Shown: positions 57,554-64,000 of the stretch, one piece after another | Layout of the letters: each line of letters begins with the position of its first letter | Numbering within the stretch: position 1 is the first letter of the stretch | NCBI GenBank assembly: GCA_002298915.1 | Contig: DBML01000031.1 | Location: 18,230 to 82,229, forward strand | Direction of reading: 5' to 3' | Length of the DNA stretch: 64,000 bases | Origin: Clostridium sp. UBA699 | GTDB lineage: Bacteria; Bacillota; Clostridia; Clostridiales; Clostridiaceae | Notes under the pieces: generated by a model | Databases searched by the model: none | What the model saw: only the letters and a program-made list of their open reading frames with translations | Told to the model about the DNA's origin: nothing | Translations under genes and position numbers: made by a program

Positions 57554-58567
57554 ATGGCAATACTGACAAAGAGAGAGAGGATAGAGAACGCGCTGAACGG
57601 CAGGGAGGTTGACAGGGTCCCGATTGGCCTCTGGCTGCACCACCCGGACAGGGATCAGGACCCGAGGGCTCTGGCCGAAACGCAGGTGGCATTCGCAAAA
57701 AAATACGACATAGACTTCATAAAGCTCACGCCGTTCGGGCTGTACAGCGTACAGGACTGGGGCTGCAAGGTGAAATTCCTATGCACCAAGAACGACGTCG
57801 CCGAGATCGAGGACCACGGCATAAAGGACGTAGACGACTGGAACAGGCTCGGCGTTTTCCCTGGGTACTACGGCACATGGGGCAAGCAGGTGCAGCTCGC
57901 AGAGCAGGTTAAGAAGCTCCTGAAAGGAGAGGACATACCCTTCATACAGACGATCTTCAGCCCGCTCACCACGGCCTGGAAGCTTGCCGGAAACAGGCTG
58001 TTCAGCGACCTGAAGGAGAACCCTGCCGCAGTCCATAACGGCCTCAAGGTGATCACGGAGACGACCGTTAACTTCATCAGGGCGAACATAGACGCCGGTG
58101 TGAGCGGCTTCTTCTTCGCGACGCAGTGTGCTACGACGAACCTTCTGACGGAAGAGGAGTACGAGGAGTTCGGCGCACGCTACGACCTGCAGCTGTTCAG
58201 CGAATACAAGGACGAGACGTTCTTCAACGTAATCCATATACACGGCGAAAACATAATGTTCGAAAGGCTCGCAAAGTACCCTGGCAACTGCATCAACTGG
58301 CACGACAGAACAACGGGTCCGTCCCTGTGGGAGGCTAGGAAGATCACAGACAAATGCCTCCTGGGCGGCATCAGCGAGAACACGGTCCTGCTCAAAGGCA
58401 GCCACGACGATGTGCAGAAGCACATAAGGGAGGCGGTCGAGCTGGGCGGCACGAGCGGTCTCATAATTGGACCGGGTTGCGTTGCGGACCCGCGGACCCC
58501 GGCAGAAAACTACTTCGCAGCAAGGCTGGCCCTTGAAAACAACGTAGCGCTCGTGAGCGGCTTGTAG
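57554..58567 (+). CDS. Uroporphyrinogen decarboxylase-family protein (MtaA/CmuA-like)
   Basis: A 337-residue TIM-barrel protein of the URO-D superfamily. Landmarks are RIENALNGREVDRVPIGLW at the start, the GISENTVLLKGSHDDVQKHI segment and a GLIIGPGCVADP near residue 315. URO-D-like methyltransferases (MtaA, CmuA) bind Zn with HxC and a late Cys; here the corresponding place reads HIHGEN, with His instead of Cys, and the late Cys (GPGC) is kept. A corrinoid- or thiol-methyl transfer function is possible, not proved. Not a haem gene: no haem neighbours. Confidence 0.8.
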   Translation: MAILTKRERIENALNGREVDRVPIGLWLHHPDRDQDPRALAETQVAFAKKYDIDFIKLTPFGLYSVQDWGCKVKFLCTKNDVAEIEDHGIKDVDDWNRLGVFPGYYGTWGKQVQLAEQVKKLLKGEDIPFIQTIFSPLTTAWKLAGNRLFSDLKENPAAVHNGLKVITETTVNFIRANIDAGVSGFFFATQCATTNLLTEEEYEEFGARYDLQLFSEYKDETFFNVIHIHGENIMFERLAKYPGNCINWHDRTTGPSLWEARKITDKCLLGGISENTVLLKGSHDDVQKHIREAVELGGTSGLIIGPGCVADPRTPAENYFAARLALENNVALVSGL

Positions 58568-58580
58568 GGAGGTCAAGGCA

Positions 58581-59744
58581 TTGGGATACAATTTCGACAG
58601 AATAGCGGGAAGGCGGAACCGGGACTCGGTGAAATGGGGCTGCAGCGAGGCATTCATCCCCATGGGCATCGCCGACATGGATTTCGACACTGTTCCGGTA
58701 GTCAGGGAGGCGATAATAGAAAGGGCGAAGAAGGACGTTTTCGGCTACACGGAGCTGCCAAAAGATTATAGGGAGGCTGTAACCGGCTGGTTCGAGAGGC
58801 GGCACGGCTGGAAGGCCGAGGAGGAGTGGATAGCAATAAGCCCCGGCGTGGTCACGGCCATAATCCTGGCGCTCAGGGCCTTAACACATCCAGGCGACAA
58901 GGTGCTGGTGCAGACGCCCGTCTACTACCCTTTCTTCAGCGCAGTAGCCAGGAGCGGCTGCGAGACCGTCAGCAGCCCGCTGGTCCTGGCTGACGGGAAA
59001 TACCGAATGGATTTTGAAGACCTGGAAAGGAAGGCAGCGGACGAGAGGGTGAAGGTGCTCATACTATGCAACCCGCACAACCCCATGGGCAGGGTGTGGA
59101 CCAGGGAAGAGCTGGGCAGGATAGGAGGCATATGCCTGAGGAACAACGTCCTGGTCATTGCCGACGAGATACACTCCGACCTCGTATACAGCGGCAGCAG
59201 GTACACCCCCTTCGCATCGGTCTGTGAGGAGTTTGCGAAGATCTCCATAACCTGCACGTCCCCAAGCAAAACGTTCAACCTTGCAGGGCTTCAGACATCC
59301 AACATAATAATACCAAACGACAAGCTGCGCAGGGAGTACAGCATTTCCCTGGAGAACATAGGCGTATCGAGGCTGAATCTCTTCGGGGGACTCGCCTGCA
59401 GTGCAGCCTACACACACGGCGAGCAGTGGCTTGAAGAGCTTCTTGAGTACCTGGAAGGGAACAGGGACTACGCTGTCAGGTACGTCAGGGAGAACATCCC
59501 AGAGCTAGAGGTGGTAGTGCCCGAGGGGACATACCTGCTTTGGCTCGACTTCCGCAGGCTGGGGCTGTCCGGACTCGAGCTTAAGAGGTTCCTGCAGCAC
59601 GAGACGCGGATAATATTCAACGAGGGTTATGTCTTCGGCGAAGGCGGCGAAGGCTTCGAGAGGATGAACATCGCCTGCCCCAGGAGCATCCTGGATGAGG
59701 CGCTGTGCAGGATAGAGAAAGCGGTAAGAAAAATAAGGATTTAA
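58581..59744 (+). CDS. MalY/PatB-type cystathionine beta-lyase
   Basis: A 387-residue PLP enzyme that cleaves cystathionine to homocysteine, pyruvate and ammonia. YNFDRIAGRRNRDSVKW, MGIADMDFDT, CNPHNPMGR, DEIHSDLV and the PLP Lys in SPSKTFNLAG (Lys ~230) are present, as is the C-terminal half. TTG 58581 follows GGGAGG. It is an intact homologue of the interrupted gene at 55113. Probably co-transcribed with its neighbours. Confidence 0.93.
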   Translation: MGYNFDRIAGRRNRDSVKWGCSEAFIPMGIADMDFDTVPVVREAIIERAKKDVFGYTELPKDYREAVTGWFERRHGWKAEEEWIAISPGVVTAIILALRALTHPGDKVLVQTPVYYPFFSAVARSGCETVSSPLVLADGKYRMDFEDLERKAADERVKVLILCNPHNPMGRVWTREELGRIGGICLRNNVLVIADEIHSDLVYSGSRYTPFASVCEEFAKISITCTSPSKTFNLAGLQTSNIIIPNDKLRREYSISLENIGVSRLNLFGGLACSAAYTHGEQWLEELLEYLEGNRDYAVRYVRENIPELEVVVPEGTYLLWLDFRRLGLSGLELKRFLQHETRIIFNEGYVFGEGGEGFERMNIACPRSILDEALCRIEKAVRKIRI

Positions 59745-59756
59745 GGAGTGAGGGTG

Positions 59757-60926
59757 ATGCTGCCAGATGGCTGTCGCATAGATACAGATTTAGTTCACGG
59801 GTACAGGGGTTACGACGAGCATACGGGGGCGGTGAGCTTCCCGATATACCAGAGCGCCACGTTCAGGCATCCGGCTCTCTACGAGAGCACGGGGTATGAT
59901 TACTGCAGGTCCCAGAACCCCACCCGAGAGGAGCTTGAGAACACGATTGCAAAACTGGAGGGAGGGACCGCAGGCTTCGCTTTCGGCTCCGGAATGGCCG
60001 CAATAGCGTCTATACTGGGAATATTCTTGCCGGGAGACCACATCCTGGTTTCGGACGACCTTTACGGAGGCACATACAGGCTCTTCGAGGAGGTGTACAA
60101 GAAATACGGGATCGAGGCGACCTATGCCGACACGACCGACCTTAAGAACGTCGCGGAAAACATGAGGGCAAACACCAAGGCGGTGTTCATCGAGACGCCC
60201 TCGAATCCGATGATGAAGGTCACCGACATCGGGAAAACGGCCGCACTGGCGAAGGAAAACGGGGCGCTGACCATAGTCGACAACACATTCCTGAGCCCAT
60301 ATTTCCAGAGGCCGCTTCTTCTGGGTGCTGACATAGTCGTCCACAGCGGCACAAAGTACCTGGGAGGACACAACGACACCCTGGCAGGCCTCGCGGCTGT
60401 AAAGGGGGAGGAGCTTGCCTCGCAGGTCAGGTTCCTTCAGAACTCCGTCGGAGGCGTCCTGGCACCCCTCGACAGCTGGCTCATACTCAGGGGGATAAAG
60501 ACCCTGGCGGTGAGGCTGGACAGGCAGGAGAAGAACGCCTTGAGGATAGCGCAGTGGCTCAGCACCAGGGAGGAGGTCGGGAAGGTCTACTACGTCGGCC
60601 TTCCCGAGCACGAGGGCTACGAAATATCAAAAAAGCAGTCTGACGGCTTCGGGGCGATGATCTCCTTCACGGTGGGGAGCCCCGAAAAGGTCAAGAGCAT
60701 ACTCAGGAGCGTCAGGGTAGTGACGTTTGCAGAAAGCCTGGGCGGAGTGGAGAGCCTGATAACTTACCCTTACGTCCAGACCCATTCGGCCATCCCGCAG
60801 GAAATCAGGGACAGGCTCGGGGTCACCGACAGGCTCCTGAGGCTCTCGGTCGGCATAGAAAACGCGGAGGATATAATAAATGACCTTGAGCAGGCGTTTG
60901 AAGCACAGGAGGAGAAGGGATGGTAA
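59757..60926 (+). CDS. Cys/Met-metabolism PLP enzyme (MccB-like gamma-lyase/gamma-synthase)
   Basis: A 389-residue homologue of the mccB product at 49079. QSATFRHPAL, RSQNPTREELE, DDLYGGTYRLF, PLP Lys in SGTKYLGGHND (Lys ~200) and SLGGVESLITYP are clear. The substrate could be cystathionine, methionine or O-acylhomoserine. ATG 59757 is preferred because AAGGAG lies 8 bases upstream of it; GTG 59748 adjoins that site. It overlaps the ABC ATPase gene by seven bases. Confidence 0.9.
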   Translation: MLPDGCRIDTDLVHGYRGYDEHTGAVSFPIYQSATFRHPALYESTGYDYCRSQNPTREELENTIAKLEGGTAGFAFGSGMAAIASILGIFLPGDHILVSDDLYGGTYRLFEEVYKKYGIEATYADTTDLKNVAENMRANTKAVFIETPSNPMMKVTDIGKTAALAKENGALTIVDNTFLSPYFQRPLLLGADIVVHSGTKYLGGHNDTLAGLAAVKGEELASQVRFLQNSVGGVLAPLDSWLILRGIKTLAVRLDRQEKNALRIAQWLSTREEVGKVYYVGLPEHEGYEISKKQSDGFGAMISFTVGSPEKVKSILRSVRVVTFAESLGGVESLITYPYVQTHSAIPQEIRDRLGVTDRLLRLSVGIENAEDIINDLEQAFEAQEEKGW

Positions 60927-61672
60927 GACTTGAAAACATACGGAAGAGCTTCAGCGGCAGCAGCATCCTGAAGGGGATAAGCCTAGGCGTAGAAAAGGGC
61001 GAGGTCCTGGTCATCATAGGGCCCAGCGGCTCGGGGAAAACAACACTGCTGAGGTGCCTCAACTACCTGGAGAGCCCTGACAGCGGAACGGTCACAATAG
61101 GAGGACATACCGTAAAAGCCGAACAGCACAGCAAAAAGGAAATCCTCGACCTGAGGAAAAAAAGCGCAATGATATTCCAGAATTATAACCTGTTCAAAAA
61201 CAAGACTGCGCTGGGCAACGTCATGGAAGGGCTACTTGTATCAAAGAAGATCGGCAGGGAAGCAGCAGAGGAGATAAGCCTGCACTTCCTGGAGAAGGTG
61301 GGGCTATCCGACAAGAAGGACTTCTACCCGAGCCAGCTTTCAGGAGGGCAGCAGCAGAGGGTGGGCATCGCAAGGGCCCTGGCGCTGAACCCTGACGTTA
61401 TACTCCTGGACGAGCCGACATCGGCGCTGGATCCGGAGCTTGTGGGGGAGGTCCTTGACGTGATAAAGAAGATCTCGAAGGAAGGAATAACGATGGTCAT
61501 AGTCACACACGAGATGAAATTCGCCAGGGAGGTGGCCAGCAGGGTGGCGTTCATGGAGGGAGGAGCGGTCGTCGAGGAAGGTCCGCCGGAGGTGATGTTC
61601 TTCCAGCCCCGCGAGGAGCGGACAAGAAGATTCCTGAAAAACGTAATCAAAGAACCGGAATACTCAATTTAA
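60920..61672 (+). CDS. Amino-acid ABC transporter, ATP-binding protein
   Basis: A 250-residue ATPase of the polar amino-acid uptake family (GlnQ/TcyN type). Walker A GPSGSGKTT, Q-loop QNYNLFKNKT, signature LSGGQQQRVGIARAL, Walker B VILLDEPTSALDP and H-loop THEM are intact. It lies between a PLP enzyme for sulfur amino acids and the transporter genes, so cystine, methionine or a related thio-compound is the likely cargo. Confidence 0.95.
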   Translation: MVRLENIRKSFSGSSILKGISLGVEKGEVLVIIGPSGSGKTTLLRCLNYLESPDSGTVTIGGHTVKAEQHSKKEILDLRKKSAMIFQNYNLFKNKTALGNVMEGLLVSKKIGREAAEEISLHFLEKVGLSDKKDFYPSQLSGGQQQRVGIARALALNPDVILLDEPTSALDPELVGEVLDVIKKISKEGITMVIVTHEMKFAREVASRVAFMEGGAVVEEGPPEVMFFQPREERTRRFLKNVIKEPEYSI

Positions 61673-61698
61673 ACGAAACAAAAGGGGGAAAAAGTATT

Positions 61699-62559
61699 AT
61701 GAGAAAAAAATTATTGGCACTCGTCCTGGGGGCGGCGGTGATTATAGGGGGAGTGACAGCCTACGCTCAGCAGGTAGGTTCAGCCCAGAAGACCAGCGAC
61801 GGGAAGACGATCGTAAAGGTGGGTGTCAGCAACGACATAACGCCGCCGTTCTGGTATGCGGATTCAAACAACAATCCTGTGGGCTACGACATAGACTACC
61901 TGAACGCACTCGAGCAGAAGTTGCCGCAATACAAGTTCGTTTACGAATGGGGCGACGAGGAAGCGCAGCTGCTCGCAACGGATACAGGCAAGTACGCGTT
62001 TACCCTGGGATTCTTTTTCAAGACTCCAGAGAGGGCAGAAAAATTCCTTTATCCTGAGAATGCGTTCGGCTACTCTGTCACGGCCCTAGTTACGAAGACG
62101 GACAGGAGCGACATAAAGACGCTTGACGATATGGTGGGAAAGAAATTCCCGCCAATGTCAGCATCGGGCGGGCTAAGGAGCATACTCAACAACTACAACA
62201 CCCAGCACCCTGACAGACAGCTAACTTTGGAGAGCATCGACAAGCCATCGACCTCTGACAACCTCAAGTCGGTGGCGGAGGGCAAAGCGGACGCCATATT
62301 CCTCAACGTCGTCACCTTCGAAAATGTCAACAAGAAGCTCACCCTGCCGCTCAAGATCTCAGGGGTAGTGTCGAAGGAACCGGTTTACCTCGTGTTCAAC
62401 AAGAACCAGACCAAGCTCCAGCAGGACATAGACAAAGCAACAGCTGAGCTCATCGCAGACGGGACGCTTTCTCAGCTCTCTCAGAAATGGTTCAGCGTGG
62501 ACTTCTTCAAGGACATAAACTTCTTGAACCAGGCGTACCAGTACAAAGCAAGCAACTAA
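61699..62559 (+). CDS. Amino-acid ABC transporter, substrate-binding protein
   Basis: A 286-residue SBP_bac_3 protein. The signal peptide (MRKKLLALVLGAAVIIGG) ends at an AYAQQ cleavage-type site and has no lipobox Cys, unusual for a Gram-positive binding protein, which would normally be a lipoprotein. The binding fold is seen in VGVSNDITPPFWYADSNNNPVGYDIDYL and FTLGFFFKTPERAEKFLYP. A GGGGGAAAAAG precedes the ATG. It is probably released or held by the uncleaved signal. Confidence 0.92.
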   Translation: MRKKLLALVLGAAVIIGGVTAYAQQVGSAQKTSDGKTIVKVGVSNDITPPFWYADSNNNPVGYDIDYLNALEQKLPQYKFVYEWGDEEAQLLATDTGKYAFTLGFFFKTPERAEKFLYPENAFGYSVTALVTKTDRSDIKTLDDMVGKKFPPMSASGGLRSILNNYNTQHPDRQLTLESIDKPSTSDNLKSVAEGKADAIFLNVVTFENVNKKLTLPLKISGVVSKEPVYLVFNKNQTKLQQDIDKATAELIADGTLSQLSQKWFSVDFFKDINFLNQAYQYKASN

Positions 62560-62567
62560 GAAATTCA

Positions 62568-62595
62568 TTTGCCTGCCGCTCTTACGGCAGGCAAA
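62568..62595 (+). promoter_or_regulatory. Intercistronic hairpin
   Basis: Perfect 11-bp stem TTTGCCTGCCG/CGGCAGGCAAA with a six-base loop between the binding protein and permease genes. Only AATTT follows, so partial termination or 3'-end protection is expected, giving more binding protein than permease. Confidence 0.75.
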
Positions 62596-62617
62596 AATTT
62601 ATCATGGAGGTAATCCG

Positions 62618-63301
62618 ATGCAGGATTTCGCAAACATTTTCCTTCAGGTGCTGGACAAGCTGCCCGTAACGCTGCTGATGCTGGCTTTTTCACTTGTGTT
62701 CGGCCTGTTCATCGGCACGGCAGTGGCGATCGTAAGGATAAGGCGCGAACCGGTTTCGTACGCGATTGCAACGTTCTACATCTCGTTCACAAGGTGCACG
62801 CCTATCCTCATACAGCTTTTCCTCGTATACTTTGGCCTTCCAACCGTCATGTCCCTTCTGGGGATAAATATCAGCGGCTGGGACAAGCTGGTTTTCGTCA
62901 TAATCACCTTCTCCTTCCATGCCGGAGCTGCCTTTTCAGAGATTATCAGGTCGGCGTATATTTCTCTGGGGGAAAGCCAGCTTGAAGCGGCCTACAGCGT
63001 GGGGATGACTTATTTCCAAGCGCTTGAAAGGATAATACTTCCGCAAGCTTTCGTCACGGCGCTGCCGAACATCGTCAACGAAGCCATAATGATGCTCAAG
63101 GACACTTCACTGGCGTTCACCATAGGGGTCGTGGACGTGATGGGGCAGGTGAGCATCATATCAGCCAACAACTACGGCATTGGGCTTCTGGAGATATATG
63201 CCGTCATCTCGATCATATATTGGACAGTGGGCATAGCCATGGAGGGAGCAATGTATTTAATAGAAGCAAATCTCACGAGAACAAAACTGATAGGGAGGTG
63301 A
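62618..63301 (+). CDS. Amino-acid ABC transporter, permease 1
   Basis: A 227-residue permease of the HisM/GlnP family. About five hydrophobic segments and the ATPase-contact loop EAAYSVGMTYFQALERIILPQA (residues ~124-145) are clear. GGAGG precedes the ATG. The gene for permease 2 begins five bases after its stop. Confidence 0.93.
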   Translation: MQDFANIFLQVLDKLPVTLLMLAFSLVFGLFIGTAVAIVRIRREPVSYAIATFYISFTRCTPILIQLFLVYFGLPTVMSLLGINISGWDKLVFVIITFSFHAGAAFSEIIRSAYISLGESQLEAAYSVGMTYFQALERIILPQAFVTALPNIVNEAIMMLKDTSLAFTIGVVDVMGQVSIISANNYGIGLLEIYAVISIIYWTVGIAMEGAMYLIEANLTRTKLIGR

Positions 63302-63306
63302 ATCAT

Positions 63307-63996
63307 GTGGGTATTTTCGACCCGGCATTCGCGCTGGAAAAGCTGCCTGAGGTGCTTGAAGCTGTACCTGCGACGATTCTCGTCGCAGCCGTCGGAATGG
63401 GATTCGGGCTCATCCTCGGATTCTTCGCTGCACTGGCCAGAGTATACAGAGTTCCTGTGCTCGGCAGGGTGGCAGCAGTTTATATATCATTCATAAGGGG
63501 CACCCCGATGCTCGTGCAGCTTTACCTGGTATTTTACGGGATCCCCGAGCTGCTGAACATCAACGCGGAACAGATATCCCCGTTCGCTTTCGCATTTGTG
63601 GCCTATTCCATCAATTCATCTGCATTCCAGGCAGAAGCCATACGCTCTGCATTCAACTCAATAGATGCGGGCCAGATGGAGGCGGCATATTCGGTCGGCA
63701 TGACGACATTCCAGGGCATCAGGAGGATCATCGTGCCTCAGGCCCTCACAGCAGTCCTTCCAAACCTTGGCAACATATTCATAGGGCTCGTGAAAGGCAC
63801 GTCACTGGCATTCGCAGTTAAGGTCGTGGAGATAATGGCTGTAGCGAAGACCATATCAGGGACGAACTACAGGTTCCTGGAGATGTACGTGGACGCTGCT
63901 GTGATCTACTGGGTTCTCTGCTTCGTTCTGGAAAGGATTTTCGCGGAGGCGGAGAAGCTGTCAAAAGGACCGGGACGGTTAACAACTGTTTGCTGA
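63307..63996 (+). CDS. Amino-acid ABC transporter, permease 2, C-terminus in a repeat
   Basis: A 229-residue permease homologous to the previous one, with EAAYSVGMTTFQGIRRIIVPQA in the contact loop. GTG 63307 follows GGGAGGTG; the ATG at 63305 is out of frame. The last residues (GPGRLTTVC) and the TGA stop are encoded by a copy of the palindromic repeat that starts at 63972 and runs off the window, so the normal C-terminus probably ended near EKLSK. The two permeases form a heterodimer with the ATPase. Confidence 0.92.
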   Translation: MGIFDPAFALEKLPEVLEAVPATILVAAVGMGFGLILGFFAALARVYRVPVLGRVAAVYISFIRGTPMLVQLYLVFYGIPELLNINAEQISPFAFAFVAYSINSSAFQAEAIRSAFNSIDAGQMEAAYSVGMTTFQGIRRIIVPQALTAVLPNLGNIFIGLVKGTSLAFAVKVVEIMAVAKTISGTNYRFLEMYVDAAVIYWVLCFVLERIFAEAEKLSKGPGRLTTVC

Positions 63997-64000
63997 AAGC
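63972..64000. repeat. Dispersed palindromic repeat, copy D (cut by window edge)
   Basis: GGGACGGTTAACAACTGTTT and TGCTGAAAGC match the first half of copy A including its GAA loop. The right arm lies beyond the window. Confidence 0.9.

Noticed and set aside
1..64000. tRNA or rRNA genes and transposases
   Set aside because: I looked for cloverleaf-type segments with TTCGAATC/CCA ends and for IS motifs and found none; the GTTCGAAC in the hairpins at 12559 and 34441 belongs to long inverted repeats, not tRNAs.

Overview
The window looks like chromosome from a Gram-positive anaerobe of the Clostridia. The signs are four SAM-I (S-box) riboswitches and a cysteine T-box leader, consensus TTGACA/TATAAT promoters, strong AGGAGG ribosome binding sites, frequent TTG/GTG starts, and heavy use of AGG (Arg) and ATA (Ile) codons. 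I cannot name the genus. No rRNA, tRNA, CRISPR array, transposase or phage gene was recognised.

Layout. 0-3.2 kb: AmmeMemoRadiSam proteins (a B-A fusion cut by the window edge, then the radical SAM enzyme), an RNA cyclic phosphodiesterase and a one-cysteine Bcp peroxiredoxin. 3.2-7.7 kb: an AT-rich island of orphan genes (MORN-repeat lipoprotein, a possible SUKH-type protein, small membrane proteins). 7.7-22.9 kb: carB without carA, a TVP38-type membrane protein, a soluble PAS histidine kinase, a pirin, hisC, a csoR-copA copper operon with a visible operator, a TPR protein, and an operon of an alpha-oxoamine synthase, a YjbQ protein and a Nudix-Mth938 fusion. 23.0-24.3 kb: a second small AT-rich island with a HELTH metalloprotease-like protein. 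24.3-28.4 kb: LiaF-like protein with LytTR regulator, an aminotransferase and a GT39-like membrane protein. 28.4-33.9 kb: a complete molybdenum hydroxylase operon with the YqeB/YqeC proteins that mark selenium-dependent enzymes. 34.0-36.7 kb: an ACT protein, a glycosyltransferase and UDP-galactopyranose mutase.

36.9-64.0 kb is dominated by sulfur amino-acid metabolism. SAM riboswitch 1 controls a YbaK-type tRNA deacylase and riboswitch 2 controls metY. These are followed by luxS and two tcdA paralogues around a SHOCT protein, then a two-component system and a metal-handling cluster (HMA-TauE-cupredoxin fusion, DUF6803-like protein, CopZ-like chaperone). A cysteine T-box then precedes ubiG/yrrT-mccB-luxS-mccA, the reverse transsulfuration operon that recycles SAH-derived homocysteine to cysteine. 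After a PP-loop ATPase and an Rrf2 regulator comes riboswitch 3 with a second metY and a frameshifted malY. Riboswitch 4 follows with yezD, a second ybaK, a DUF2325 gene, a URO-D-like enzyme, malY, mccB and an amino-acid ABC importer. Together these genes make homocysteine and methionine, convert homocysteine and cystathionine to cysteine, recycle SAH, import sulfur amino acids and probably edit mischarged tRNA.

A dispersed palindromic repeat (core GGGACGGTTAAC) occurs at 33968, 55011 (partial), 55040, 56479 and 63972. Two genes, metY2 and the last permease, end inside copies of it. Where an obvious ribosome binding site sits better before an internal start, the start given here is that one rather than the longest open frame.
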